From Nonomuraea spiralis (GTDB lineage Bacteria; Actinomycetota; Actinomycetes; Streptosporangiales; Streptosporangiaceae): 64,000 nucleotides of DNA. A program made the position numbers and the translations under genes. Positions 23,852-32,339 of the stretch are shown here, piece by piece (position 1 is the first letter of the stretch; every line of letters starts with the position of its first letter). The notes beneath the pieces were generated by a model. It made no database searches. It saw only the letters and a list, made by a program, of their open reading frames with translations, and was not told where the DNA came from. The DNA lies in the NCBI RefSeq assembly GCF_014648435.1, contig NZ_BMRC01000003.1:496001-560000 (forward strand), in the 5' to 3' direction.

Positions 23852-24949
23852 GTGCGGATCTTTCACGTGAGTGACTGTTACCTGCCGAGACTCGGGGGGA
23901 TCGAGGTCCAGGTGGCCGATCTGGTGCGCGCGCAGCGCGACGCCGGGCACGACGTGGTCGTGGCCACGGCGACCAGGGGCGAGGCGATGCCGGGCGTGCG
24001 CAGGGTCGTCGCCAGGATGCCCTTCGACCTGCCGGTCCACCCGTTCGGAGTGGGGCATCTCACTCGGGGCATCACCGTCACCCGGCCCGACGTGGTGCAC
24101 GTGCACACCGGCGCGGTCTCGCCGTTCGCCTGGATGGGGGTGCGGGCGGCGCGGCGGGCGGGGGTGCCGTGCGTGGTGACCGTGCACAGCATGTGGGACC
24201 CGGTCACGAGGGGGCTCTACCGGCTGTTGCGGCTGGCGTTCGGGTGGCAGCGCTGGGGGCTGGTGGCCACCACGGTGAGCACCGCGGCGGCGGCGCCGAT
24301 CAGGGCCGTGGCCGGGCCGGGCGTGCCGGTGCGGGTGGTCTCCAACGGCCTCGACCTGTCGGGCTGGGCGCCCTCCCCGGACGTGCCCGCCCCGCGCGCT
24401 GAGGTCCACGTGGTGGCCGTCGGCCGGCTGGCGCCGCGCAAGCAGCCCGTACGGCTGCTCAGGCTGCTGCTGGCCGCGCGGGCGCGGGTGCCTGCGGAGA
24501 TCCCGATGCGCGCCACGATCGTGGGCGACGGTCCCGCGCGCGGCCGTATGGAACGTTTTCTCGCCAAGCACGACATGACCGGCTGGGTGTCGTTGCCGGG
24601 CCGCTACTCGCGCGAGCAGATCGCCAAGATGCTGGGGTCGGCCGACGTCTTCGTGGCCCCGGCGGCCAGGGAGTCGTTCGGCATCGCGGCCCTGGAGGCG
24701 CGGGCCGCCGGGGTCCCGGTGGTGGCGAGGGCCCAGAGCGGCGTCGCCGACTTCGTCAAGGACGGCACCGAGGGGCTGCTCGGCCGCACGCTGGGCGACC
24801 TGGCCGGGGCGGTGGCCCGGCTGTGCTCCGACGCGGGGCTGCGCGGGGCGATCGCCGAGCACAACCGCTCGACGCCGCCCGTCGCGGGCTCGTGGGCCGG
24901 GGTGCTGGAGGGGTTCGACCGGGCCTACGAGCAGGCGATCGCGCGTTAG
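23852..24949 (+). CDS. GT4 glycosyltransferase
   Basis: Encodes 365 residues. VRIFHVSDCYLPRLGGIEVQV gives the GT-B N-terminal glycine-rich loop and sets the GTG start. The C-terminal nucleotide-sugar site shows VGDGPARGRME and the E-x7-E motif ESFGIAALE (about residues 268-276). This is a retaining GT4 enzyme resembling PimA/MshA-type transferases. With a PIG-L deacetylase divergently paired, a MshA/MshB-like two-step chemistry (GlcNAc transfer, then deacetylation) is an attractive but untested reading. The last four bases overlap the convergent epimerase gene. Confidence 0.87.
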   Translation: MRIFHVSDCYLPRLGGIEVQVADLVRAQRDAGHDVVVATATRGEAMPGVRRVVARMPFDLPVHPFGVGHLTRGITVTRPDVVHVHTGAVSPFAWMGVRAARRAGVPCVVTVHSMWDPVTRGLYRLLRLAFGWQRWGLVATTVSTAAAAPIRAVAGPGVPVRVVSNGLDLSGWAPSPDVPAPRAEVHVVAVGRLAPRKQPVRLLRLLLAARARVPAEIPMRATIVGDGPARGRMERFLAKHDMTGWVSLPGRYSREQIAKMLGSADVFVAPAARESFGIAALEARAAGVPVVARAQSGVADFVKDGTEGLLGRTLGDLAGAVARLCSDAGLRGAIAEHNRSTPPVAGSWAGVLEGFDRAYEQAIAR

Positions 24950-25737
24950 GCCAGGCCGCCCCTGCGCAGGGTGTACTCCACGGAGGCGAAGTCGCCACCC
25001 TGCGGGACGCCGTCGGTGAAGAAGTCGCCGGGCACGCCGGTCACGCGGGCGGCGTAGGACTCGGCGTCGTCCTGGGGCTCGTAGCCGAGCTCGGGGGAGA
25101 GCTGCCAGAAGCGGCGGGTGTTGGCCGAGACGGCGTAGGCGGCCAGGAAACGCAGGCCGGGCGTGGTGACGGCGGCGTGGAAGAAGCCGGCGCAGTCGCG
25201 GGGGCTCAGCCAGGTCGCCAGGTGGCGGACGTCGACGGGCTCGGCCTCCAGGCTGCCGATACGCAGGCAGACCACCTCAAGTCCGAACTTGTCGGAGTAC
25301 AGGCGGCCGAGGGCCTCCAACGCGGCCTTGCTGACGCCGTACAGGCCGTCGGGGCGCGGCGGGAGGTCGGCGGAGATCGTCGCGGTCGCCGGGTACATGC
25401 CGGTCATGCGGTTGCTGCCGGCCAGCACCACGCGCGGCACGCTGGCCAGCCGGGCCGCCTCCAGCACGCGGTGCGTGGTCAGGACGTTGCCGTCGAGCAG
25501 GTCGGGCAGGGGAGCCTCGTCCGGCACCCCGGCCAGGTGCACGATCGCGTCGGCGCCCTTGACCAGCGCCACGGTCTCGTCCAGGTCCGACAGGCCGGTG
25601 CGGACGGCCTCCTCGCCCGGCTGCGCCTCCATGGGCACCCGGTCGGCCAGGACCAGCCTGGTGGCGGTCTCGCGGAGCCGCTCGCGTACGGCGCCGCCGA
25701 CCATCCCGGCGGCGCCGGTGAGCACGATCATTCCCAT
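24946..25737 (-). CDS. NAD-dependent epimerase/dehydratase family protein (extended SDR)
   Basis: Encodes 263 residues from ATG at 25737 (MGMIVLTGAAGMVGGAV); a longer form from 25755 is possible. The Rossmann fingerprint is GAAGMVG, and the active-site block YGVSKAALE carries the Tyr-x3-Lys pair. LRIGSLEAEPVD and the short C-terminus resemble uronate dehydrogenases (Udh) as well as small nucleotide-sugar epimerases. No substrate can be assigned. It may share a transcript with the DUF2079 gene that ends 32 bases upstream of its start. Confidence 0.83.
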   Translation of the reverse strand: MGMIVLTGAAGMVGGAVRERLRETATRLVLADRVPMEAQPGEEAVRTGLSDLDETVALVKGADAIVHLAGVPDEAPLPDLLDGNVLTTHRVLEAARLASVPRVVLAGSNRMTGMYPATATISADLPPRPDGLYGVSKAALEALGRLYSDKFGLEVVCLRIGSLEAEPVDVRHLATWLSPRDCAGFFHAAVTTPGLRFLAAYAVSANTRRFWQLSPELGYEPQDDAESYAARVTGVPGDFFTDGVPQGGDFASVEYTLRRGGLA

Positions 25738-25768
25738 GCGGACATTCTGCGCCATCGGCCGGGTACGG

Positions 25769-27232
25769 TCAGCCGCGCCGGAGCACGACGTAGCCGTCGC
25801 GTTCGAACACCTTCGTGTACCCCTCGCCCAGGAGTTGCCCGACCCGGTTGCGCTGGTCGTCCGGGGAGCCGAACGGGAACTCCCAGCGGGCGGTGTCGGC
25901 GACGATCCACGGCGCCCCGCGCGGGGCGGCGCTCCAGAGCAGGACGGTGGTGCGCGAGGTCAGCGCCGGGCCCAGGGAGTTGACCGCCTCGACCGTCACC
26001 CCCGAGGGCACCTTGCTCACCGCCTCGGCCGCCGCGGCGGCCTTGTCCTCCTTGTAGAAGGCGGGATGGTAGAGCTGGTCGAGCGCGAACTTGGGCACCA
26101 GCGTGAGGGCGACGGCGCAGGCCGCGGCCGCCCAGGCCAGCCTGAGCCCCCTGTCGTCGGCGCGGCCGGTCCAGCGCAGCAGCCTGGCCAGGCCGTCCAC
26201 GCCGGCGCAGAACAGGATCATGACGGTGAACGCGCTGTACTGGAAGTCGGCCTGCCACCACTGGGGACGGTCGGAGAGCAGGCGTTCGAGCACGTGCGGC
26301 AGCGCCGCCAGCGACAGCGGCGACAGCAGGCACAGCAGCAGCGTCGGCCAGACCAGCAGGAACAGCGTGTCGACCTTGGCCTCTTCGCTGAAGGGCAGCA
26401 GCAGGGTGGCGAGCGGGTCGCGCACCATCGCCAGCAGCGCGGCGGGCGCGTCGGGCCCGAGGTGGCCGTAGGCCCAGAAGTCCTTGCTGTCGCCGCCGAA
26501 CGAGGTGATCAGCAGGCCGCGGACGAGCACGACGGCGCCCGCGCCGATCACCGCGCACATGACGCCGCGGATCCGGTCGCCGACGGCGAACAGGTAGAGC
26601 CCCGCCCCGATCACCAGGAGGCCCATGTCCTCCTTGACGAGGAGCAGCCCGAGCATCGCCAGGAACGCCGGCAGCACGCGGCCCGCCTGGTAGCGCTCGA
26701 TCATGATCGCGGTGAGCAGCGGGACGAACATCACCTCGTGCGCGTCGAAGGCGACGGCCTGCGCGATCGGCCACGACAGCGCGTACGCGACGGCGACCAG
26801 GTAGGCGGGCCCGATCCCCAGCACGCGCCGGGTGAACAACCACAGGAACGGGATCGCCCCCGCGAACAGCAACGCCTGCGCCACGACCAGCGACTCGGGC
26901 CCGTCGTGCACCCAGTAGAACGGCGCGAGCAGCGCGTAGATCGGTGAGAAGTGGTCGGCGAGCTGGAGGTAGTCCGCGCCGCGCCCGTGGAACACGCCGA
27001 GCACGGGCACGGCCGGCGGGCGGAAGTGCGCGTAGTTGCGCACCGCCTGATCCACGATGACCAGGTCGAACGTGGTCGCCCGGAACGTGGCCAGCTTGAC
27101 CAGCCCGAGAACGGAGTACGCCACCGCGGCGAGCAGCGCGACGGCGCCGACCCGCACGCGATGGCGGAAGAGCACTCTGGCGGGGAGTGCGGTGCTTGCC
27201 GGAGGCCGTGCGATCACCGTTTCGTCCGTCAC
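25769..27232 (-). CDS. DUF2079 family multi-pass membrane protein
   Basis: Encodes 487 residues from GTG at 27232, with about ten membrane helices. The N-terminal block FDLVIVDQAVRNYAHFRPP and HFSPIYALLAPFYWV is diagnostic of DUF2079, whose members look like GT-C glycosyltransferases; DLVIVDQA would hold the catalytic-site acidic residue after helix 1. The C-terminal soluble part ends GYVVLRRG. Function is unknown, with a polyprenyl-phosphate-sugar-dependent transfer most likely by fold. Neighbouring GT4 and epimerase genes fit a glycan theme. Confidence 0.83.
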   Translation of the reverse strand: MTDETVIARPPASTALPARVLFRHRVRVGAVALLAAVAYSVLGLVKLATFRATTFDLVIVDQAVRNYAHFRPPAVPVLGVFHGRGADYLQLADHFSPIYALLAPFYWVHDGPESLVVAQALLFAGAIPFLWLFTRRVLGIGPAYLVAVAYALSWPIAQAVAFDAHEVMFVPLLTAIMIERYQAGRVLPAFLAMLGLLLVKEDMGLLVIGAGLYLFAVGDRIRGVMCAVIGAGAVVLVRGLLITSFGGDSKDFWAYGHLGPDAPAALLAMVRDPLATLLLPFSEEAKVDTLFLLVWPTLLLCLLSPLSLAALPHVLERLLSDRPQWWQADFQYSAFTVMILFCAGVDGLARLLRWTGRADDRGLRLAWAAAACAVALTLVPKFALDQLYHPAFYKEDKAAAAAEAVSKVPSGVTVEAVNSLGPALTSRTTVLLWSAAPRGAPWIVADTARWEFPFGSPDDQRNRVGQLLGEGYTKVFERDGYVVLRRG

Positions 27233-27294
27233 GGCAGCAAGCGTAAAGGGATCATCCGGCGATGTCCGTCCCCCGGTCCGGCGAGCCGGATGAC

Positions 27295-27340
27295 GCGGCC
27301 GCCGCGCCGGCCTGCCCCCCACAGGCGGTGCGGCGGCCGC
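27295..27340 (-). terminator. Hairpin downstream of the lipoprotein gene
   Basis: Perfect 11-base arms GCGGCCGCCGC (27295-27305) and GCGGCGGCCGC (27330-27340) enclose a loop with an inner CCTG/CAGG pairing. It lies directly after the stop of the leftward lipoprotein gene. No long T tract follows, as is usual for actinobacterial terminators. Confidence 0.6.
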
Positions 27341-27347
27341 GGGCCGG

Positions 27348-27719
27348 TCAGGTGCAGGCGGCGGTGATCTTGGACTGGAACCCGCTCATCTTGCCGCTGA
27401 ACTCGGTCGCCTTGCTGATGTCGCCGCTCTCCAGGCTCTCGAAGCCGGAGGCGAGGTCGTTCAGCGCGGCCGCGACGTCGCCGTCGTACTTGCCGGCGAG
27501 CTCCTTGGTCTTGGAGGCAGCCGTCTTGGAGGCTTCCCCGAGCGCCGCGGTGTCCGTGGCGTTCTTCGTGATCGCGCTGCTCCAGTCGGTGGCGATCTTG
27601 GTGACCTCGTTGGCGGCGCTGTTGCAGTCAACGGCCTGGCCGACGGCACCGCAAGCGGTGGACAGAGCGGCAAGAGAGATCGTCGCGACTGCGAGGGCGA
27701 GTCGGCGAGGGGGAGTCAT
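27348..27719 (-). CDS. Small secreted helical protein, probable lipoprotein
   Basis: Encodes 123 residues from ATG with AAGGGCACC upstream. The signal peptide RRLALAVATISLAALSTAC-G ends in a lipobox-like LSTAC; Ser at -3 is unusual, so a non-lipidated product is possible. The mature part is alanine/lysine-rich and helical (ASKTAASKTKELAGKYDGD, LNDLASGFESLESGD) with a Cys near each end (DCNSA and TAACT), which may form a disulphide. Its function is unknown. A strong hairpin follows the gene. Confidence 0.72.
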   Translation of the reverse strand: MTPPRRLALAVATISLAALSTACGAVGQAVDCNSAANEVTKIATDWSSAITKNATDTAALGEASKTAASKTKELAGKYDGDVAAALNDLASGFESLESGDISKATEFSGKMSGFQSKITAACT

Positions 27720-27808
27720 TTTTGGTGCCCTTCGTTGGTTTTCCGAACGAGAGAGACATTATGGATCAATGCTTGATCGCCACTTGCACGCCGCTAACAT
27801 CCGGGCCG

Positions 27809-28372
27809 TCAGGCGGGCGTAAAACCGCGCAACAGCACCCGTACGGTCTCGTCGGGATCGGGCATGGGCAGGTCGAGCAGGCCGCGGTAGGTCACGAGAC
27901 CCGCGAACAGGTCCGTGAGCAGCCACAGGTCGGCGTCCGGGGGCAGCTCGCCGCGGCCGATCGCGCGCTCGTAGACGACCCATGAGCGTTCCATCCTGGT
28001 GCGCATGCCGGTGCGGATGATCTCGGCGACGGCGGGGTCGCGGCCGGCCTCGCCGTACATCTGCCTGGCCAGGCGGGCGACGCCGGCGTGTTGCCAGAGG
28101 GCGAGGGTGTCGGAGACCACCACGCGCAGGTCGCCTTCGAGCGAGCCGGTGTCGGGGACGGCGACGTGGGTGTTCATGAGGCCGCCGAGCGATTCGAGCA
28201 ACATGTCGCGCTTGGTGGCGTAACGCCGGAACACGCTCGCCCGGCCCACGCCTGCCGCCCTGGCGACGTCGTCCATCGTGAAGTCGAGGCCGTGGGAGAG
28301 CAGCAGCTCGGTGGCGGCCTGCCTGATGCGGTGATCGACCGTGGGATCGGGCTTGCGGCCGCGCGCGGACAT
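27809..28372 (-). CDS. TetR-family repressor
   Basis: Encodes 187 residues. The N-terminal helix-turn-helix reads IRQAATELLLSHGLDFTMDDVARAAGVGRASVFRRYATKRD (about 15-55; the recognition helix is VGRASVFRRYATK). The remainder is the helical ligand-binding and dimer domain. It is divergent from an FAD monooxygenase gene, with two palindromic operator candidates in the 50-base gap, one of them only 3 bases from this start. Autorepression and control of the monooxygenase are therefore likely. Confidence 0.9.
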   Translation of the reverse strand: MSARGRKPDPTVDHRIRQAATELLLSHGLDFTMDDVARAAGVGRASVFRRYATKRDMLLESLGGLMNTHVAVPDTGSLEGDLRVVVSDTLALWQHAGVARLARQMYGEAGRDPAVAEIIRTGMRTRMERSWVVYERAIGRGELPPDADLWLLTDLFAGLVTYRGLLDLPMPDPDETVRVLLRGFTPA

Positions 28373-28375
28373 TGT

Positions 28376-28406
28376 GATACTCCCAGTATCTGATACTTGC
28401 AGTCTC
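28376..28406. promoter_or_regulatory. Tandem TetR operator candidates
   Basis: GATACTCCCAGTATC (28376-28390) is a perfect inverted repeat with 6-base arms around CCC. One base later GATACTTGCAGTCTC (28392-28406) repeats it with one mismatch. The 16-base offset is about one and a half helical turns, so two dimers could bind. The sites cover the start region of both the TetR gene and the monooxygenase gene. Confidence 0.72.
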
Positions 28407-28422
28407 TAAAAATGGGGCTTCT

Positions 28423-29517
28423 ATGAGAGTAATCGTGGCGGGGGCCGGAGTGGCCGGACTCGCGGCGGCACGCGGCCTGCTGGCCGCCGGTCACGACGTC
28501 GAGGTGTACGAGGAGGCGCCCGGACCGCGGACGGCGGGCGGCTCGGTCACCCTCTGGCCCGGCAGCACGGCCATCCTGGACGAGCTCGGCATCGGCTACG
28601 CGAACCTCGGATGGCGGCTGGAGACCATGGAGTCGTGGACCGAGGACGGCCGCCGGCTGTTCACCGTCGATCTCACCTCGGCCGAGCGGCGCTACGGGCA
28701 TCCGTGCGTCCATGTGGCCCGCCGCGAACTGGTCGCGGCGCTGGCCGGCGACCTGCCCGTCGTCTACGGCGCGGGCGTCGAGCACGCGGTGCCGGAACGA
28801 GCCGAGGCACGGCTGGCCGGCGGGCGCACCGTGCGCGGCGACGTGCTCGTGGGGGCCGACGGCCGCAGGTCGGCGGTGCGGCGTGCCCTGTGGGGGGACG
28901 ACCCCGCCACGTTGAGCGGCTGGGTCACCTGGCAGGGCTTCACCACCGCGCCGACCTCGCTGACCGGGGCACGCAGGGCGGTGATGATCGCCGGACGGCG
29001 GGAGTTGTGCGGGCTGATCCCGGCGGGCGAGGGCAGGCTGCTGTGGTGGTTCGACGTCCAGGCGTCACCCGGCGGGCCGTTCTGGAAGGACGACCCCGAC
29101 ATCGTACGGCGGCTGCGTGAGCGATTCGGCGGCTGGGCCGACCCGGTGCCCACGGTGCTGGAGACGATGAACGAGATCGACTTCTTCCCGCACCATCGGC
29201 ACACGATCCCCGCGATCTGGGGCAGGGGCCCGACGACGCTGGCCGGGGACGCGGCCCACACCATGCCGCCGACCATGGCGCAGGGCGCCAATCAGGCGCT
29301 GGAGGACGCCTGGCTGCTCACCCGGTCGGTCGGTGGCGACCTGCGCGCGTACGAGCGGGCCAGGGCGCGGATCGCGCGGCGGCCCGCCCTGCTCGCCAGC
29401 AGTGAGGTGACCAACAGGCAGCGGTCGTACGCGGGGCTGTTCCCCGACTGGATGGCGACCCGGCTGCACACGGCGTCGCTGCGCAGGTTCAGCAGCTACC
29501 TCTTGACAGCCTCGTGA
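28423..29517 (+). CDS. FAD-dependent monooxygenase (aromatic hydroxylase type)
   Basis: Encodes 364 residues. It shows the three class A flavoprotein fingerprints: GAGVAG at residues 7-12 for the ADP moiety, LVGADGRRSAVR (DG motif) and TTLAGDAAHTMPPTMAQGAN (GD motif). No membrane helix is present. It is most similar in layout to small FAD hydroxylases of the PHBH/TetX/kynurenine monooxygenase group. Control by the divergent TetR repressor suggests a role in degrading or modifying an aromatic compound or antibiotic; a TetX-like detoxification is possible. Confidence 0.87.
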   Translation: MRVIVAGAGVAGLAAARGLLAAGHDVEVYEEAPGPRTAGGSVTLWPGSTAILDELGIGYANLGWRLETMESWTEDGRRLFTVDLTSAERRYGHPCVHVARRELVAALAGDLPVVYGAGVEHAVPERAEARLAGGRTVRGDVLVGADGRRSAVRRALWGDDPATLSGWVTWQGFTTAPTSLTGARRAVMIAGRRELCGLIPAGEGRLLWWFDVQASPGGPFWKDDPDIVRRLRERFGGWADPVPTVLETMNEIDFFPHHRHTIPAIWGRGPTTLAGDAAHTMPPTMAQGANQALEDAWLLTRSVGGDLRAYERARARIARRPALLASSEVTNRQRSYAGLFPDWMATRLHTASLRRFSSYLLTAS

Positions 29518-29553
29518 AGGCCGCCGGACGATGTCGCATATAGAGCAACTCGG

Positions 29554-29566
29554 TGCGTAATACGCA
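29554..29566. promoter_or_regulatory. Small inverted repeat before the Rieske oxygenase
   Basis: TGCGTAATACGCA has perfect 5-base arms around AAT and ends 14 bases before the TTG start of the oxygenase gene, next to its Shine-Dalgarno site. It could be an operator or be incidental. Confidence 0.35.
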
Positions 29567-29580
29567 ACAAGGGGTGTCGG

Positions 29581-30693
29581 TTGACCACCACGTCGAGCTT
29601 GATCTCCACCCTTCCCGGCCGCTCCTACACCGATCCCGACCTGTTCGCCGAGGAGCAGGCCAAGATCTTCGAGAACATGTGGTTCTGCGCCGTACGGGCC
29701 GGTGACCTGCCGGGGCCGGGCGCGTTCCGTACCGTCCAGGTGGGCGCGGAGAGCGTGATCGTGGTCCGCGGGCGTGACGGGCGGCTGCGCGCCTTCCTCA
29801 ACGTCTGCCGCCACCGCGGCGCCCGGCTGTGCATGGAGGAGCAGGGCGAGGTCAGACGGACGATCAGGTGCGCCTACCACGCCTGGTCCTACGACCTGGA
29901 CGGCAGGCTCGCCGCCGCGCCCAACCTGGCGAAGATGCCCGACGTCGACCGCGTCGAGTACGGCCTGGTCCCGGTGCACCTGCGCGAATGGCTCGGGTAC
30001 GCGTGGGTGTGCCTGGCCGGCGAGCCGCCCTCCTTCGAGGACACCGTCACGTACGCGGCCACCGAGCGTCTCGGCGACCCCGCGGCCATCGAGAACTACC
30101 AGGTCGACCGGCTCGCCCTGGGCCGCCGGATCATCTACGACGTCAAGGCCAACTGGAAGCTCGTCGTCGAGAACTTCATGGAGTGCTACCACTGCGCCAC
30201 GATCCACCCCGAGCTGGTGGCCGTGCTGCCCGAGTTCGCCGGCGGGTACGCCGCCCAGTACTACGTGGGTCACGGAGCCGAGTTCGCCGAGCGCGCCGAG
30301 GGCTTCACCGTGGACGGCGGCGCGGGCTTCGACCGGCTCCCCGACCTGGCGCCGGAGCAGGACCGCCGCTACTACGCGATCACCGTCAAGCCGCAGGTGT
30401 TCGTCAACCTGGTGCCCGACCACGTGATCCTGCACCGCATGTTCCCCATGGCCGCCGACCGCACGGTGATCGAGTGCGACTGGCTCTACCACCCCGACGT
30501 GGTGGCCTCGGGCGCCGATCTGTCGTCGTCGGTCGAGCTGTTCCACCGGGTCAACGAGCAGGACTTCGACGCCTGCGAGCGCACCCAGCTCGGCATGGGC
30601 TCACGCGCCTACCGGGCGGGCGGGGTGCTGGTGCCGAGCGAGCACCACATCTCGGCCTTCCATCAGTGGGTGAACCAGCGCCTGCGCGGATAG
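29581..30693 (+). CDS. Rieske non-heme iron oxygenase, alpha subunit
   Basis: Encodes 370 residues from TTG with AAGGGGTG upstream. The Rieske [2Fe-2S] motif is NVCRHRGARLC ... RCAYHAWSYDLDG (Cys-x-His and Cys-x2-His). The mononuclear iron site follows in NFMECYHCATIHPEL, with a late Asp in DFDACERTQ. The length and N-terminal pattern resemble choline monooxygenase, GbcA (glycine betaine) and Stc2 (stachydrine) demethylases more than naphthalene-type dioxygenases. No ferredoxin or reductase gene is adjacent, so electrons must come from elsewhere. The last 31 bases overlap the convergent DUF1707 gene. Confidence 0.86.
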   Translation: MTTTSSLISTLPGRSYTDPDLFAEEQAKIFENMWFCAVRAGDLPGPGAFRTVQVGAESVIVVRGRDGRLRAFLNVCRHRGARLCMEEQGEVRRTIRCAYHAWSYDLDGRLAAAPNLAKMPDVDRVEYGLVPVHLREWLGYAWVCLAGEPPSFEDTVTYAATERLGDPAAIENYQVDRLALGRRIIYDVKANWKLVVENFMECYHCATIHPELVAVLPEFAGGYAAQYYVGHGAEFAERAEGFTVDGGAGFDRLPDLAPEQDRRYYAITVKPQVFVNLVPDHVILHRMFPMAADRTVIECDWLYHPDVVASGADLSSSVELFHRVNEQDFDACERTQLGMGSRAYRAGGVLVPSEHHISAFHQWVNQRLRG

Positions 30694-31217
30694 CGCACCC
30701 GCAGGCCGCCGTACTTGGCCCGGCCGCTCACCACCACGTAGAGCGTCCCGGGCCGCCGCCTGCCCGGTACGTCGGAGACGGAGGTCTGGCCCCACTCGGT
30801 ATGGAAGGCGTCCACGTTCACCACGGCGCCCTCGGGCACGATGATCTTCGCGGAGCCGTACGTGAGGTCGAGTTCGAGGTCGACGACCGGGTGGGGGATG
30901 ACGGCCTGGGACAGGTCGAGCTCGGCGCTGCCGTACTTGGAGGAGACCCGCAGGCGCCGGGGGACGGCCCAGTCGCCCGAGCGGCGTACGTGGCCGCTCT
31001 TGGACTCCAGCTCGACCACGTCGTCGGCCGGGGGCGCCTCGGCGGGCAGATCGGTGATCAGGCCGAGCAGGTCGCCGTAGGTCTTCGAGGTGAGCGCCAG
31101 CTCAAGCCGGTCTTCGAGCTCGGGGCGCGTGAGGCGGCCTTCGGCGAAGGCACGCTGGAGCTGTCCTGTCGCACGCTCCCGGTCCTCGTCGGAGACCCGC
31201 ATCTGCATTTCCGGCAT
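30663..31217 (-). CDS. DUF1707 (SHOCT-like) protein with cell-wall-response domain
   Basis: Encodes 184 residues. The N-terminal DUF1707 domain (about 5-57) has MRVSDEDRERATGQLQRAF then the EGRLTRPELEDRLELALTS and YGDLLGLITDLP pattern. The C-terminal half is beta-rich with YGSAELDLSQAV and YGSAKIIVPEGA repeats, like the LiaF/DUF2154-type cell-wall-active antibiotic response domain. No membrane helix joins the two parts. Such proteins are thought to act in envelope-stress sensing. The ATG at 31217 is used, with MQMRVSDE a shorter option. Confidence 0.83.
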   Translation of the reverse strand: MPEMQMRVSDEDRERATGQLQRAFAEGRLTRPELEDRLELALTSKTYGDLLGLITDLPAEAPPADDVVELESKSGHVRRSGDWAVPRRLRVSSKYGSAELDLSQAVIPHPVVDLELDLTYGSAKIIVPEGAVVNVDAFHTEWGQTSVSDVPGRRRPGTLYVVVSGRAKYGGLRVRYPRRRWFTH

Positions 31218-31387
31218 GTCTAGAGCATAGGTTCGAAGCGGTCAGAACGGGAGGCGTCGCCCCGAAGGGGTCCGCAGATCGAGGTGGGAGTGCCGACGCC
31301 CCCGCCGGGGCCTGCGCACGATCTGAAGTCTCTTCACACCCCGTAGATACCCAGCAATTTGTCGGGAAGTCCTCAAGCGGAGGTAGC

Positions 31388-32329
31388 GTGAGCCTGATGT
31401 CGGCTGAGCCTTTCGCGCACCCGGCCCTCTTCTACCGAGGCGACCGGGAGTACGTGGCTGCCACCACGGCTTTCGTACGCGAGGGGCTGGCCGCGGGCGA
31501 GCCCGTCGCGGTGGCCGTGCCTGCGGGGAACCTCGCCAGGATCGAGGCCGGGCTCGGCGCGGACGCCGCGCGGGTGACCCTGCTCGACATGGGCGTGGCG
31601 GGCCGCAATCCCGGGCGCATCATCCCCGCCGTGCTGCGGGAGGTCGCCGACCGGCATCCCGACCGGCACGTACGGATCATCGGCGAGCCCGTCTGGCCGG
31701 GGCGCTCGGAGACCGAGTACCCGGCCTGCGCCCAGCACGAGGCACTGATCAACCTGTCGTTCACCGGCCGCCGCGTCACGATCCTGTGCCCGTACGACCT
31801 GGAGGGGCTCAAGCCCGAGGTGCTGCGCGAGGCCGAGCGCACCCACCCGGTGCTGCGCGACGCCACCGGCGAGCGGGCCAGCCCCCACTACGCGCCCGGC
31901 CTGGTCGTCGAGGCGCACAACCGGCCGTTCGGCGAGCCGGTGGCGGGCGTCGCGCTGCGCTTCGACCGCACCAACCTGTCGGCGGCCCGCGACCTGGCCG
32001 CCGAGCGGGGCGGCGCGGCGGGCCTGGCCGGCGACCGGCTCGACGACCTCCGCCTCGTGGTGGCCGAGCTCGGCGCCAACAGCCTCGACCACGGCGGCGG
32101 CGCCGGCCTGATCAGGGTCTGGACCGAGGACACGCGGCTGGTCTGCGAGGTCGCCGACACCGGTCACATCACCGACCCGCTGGCCGGGCGCAGGCCCGTC
32201 GAGGCCCACCGGTTCGGCTCGCGCGGCCTGCTCATCGTCAACCTGCTCAGCGACCTCGTACGCGTCCACACCCGCGTCGGCGCGACCACGATCCGCGTGT
32301 ATTTCGACCTGCCGCCCTCTCTGGTGTAG
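31388..32329 (+). CDS. MEDS-domain protein with HATPase (anti-sigma/serine-kinase type) domain
   Basis: Encodes 313 residues from GTG with GGAGGTAGC upstream. The N-terminal half (ALFYRGDREYVAATTAFVREGL, a hydrophobic core and CPYDLEGL) is a MEDS domain, thought to sense methanogen/methylotroph-type ligands (DcmR). The C-terminal GHKL fold has the N box ELGANSLDHGGG, the G1 box VADTGHITDPL and the G2 part GSRGLLIVNLLSD. No phospho-accepting His domain is present, so it resembles RsbW-like serine kinases or anti-sigma factors of streptomycete type. It lies 10 bases before the LtrA gene. Confidence 0.85.
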   Translation: MSLMSAEPFAHPALFYRGDREYVAATTAFVREGLAAGEPVAVAVPAGNLARIEAGLGADAARVTLLDMGVAGRNPGRIIPAVLREVADRHPDRHVRIIGEPVWPGRSETEYPACAQHEALINLSFTGRRVTILCPYDLEGLKPEVLREAERTHPVLRDATGERASPHYAPGLVVEAHNRPFGEPVAGVALRFDRTNLSAARDLAAERGGAAGLAGDRLDDLRLVVAELGANSLDHGGGAGLIRVWTEDTRLVCEVADTGHITDPLAGRRPVEAHRFGSRGLLIVNLLSDLVRVHTRVGATTIRVYFDLPPSLV

Positions 32330-32339
32330 ACATCGGAGG

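Noticed and set aside
29554..29566. Confident operator for the Rieske oxygenase.
   Set aside because: Arms are only 5 bases and no regulator is adjacent, so it is listed with low confidence only.
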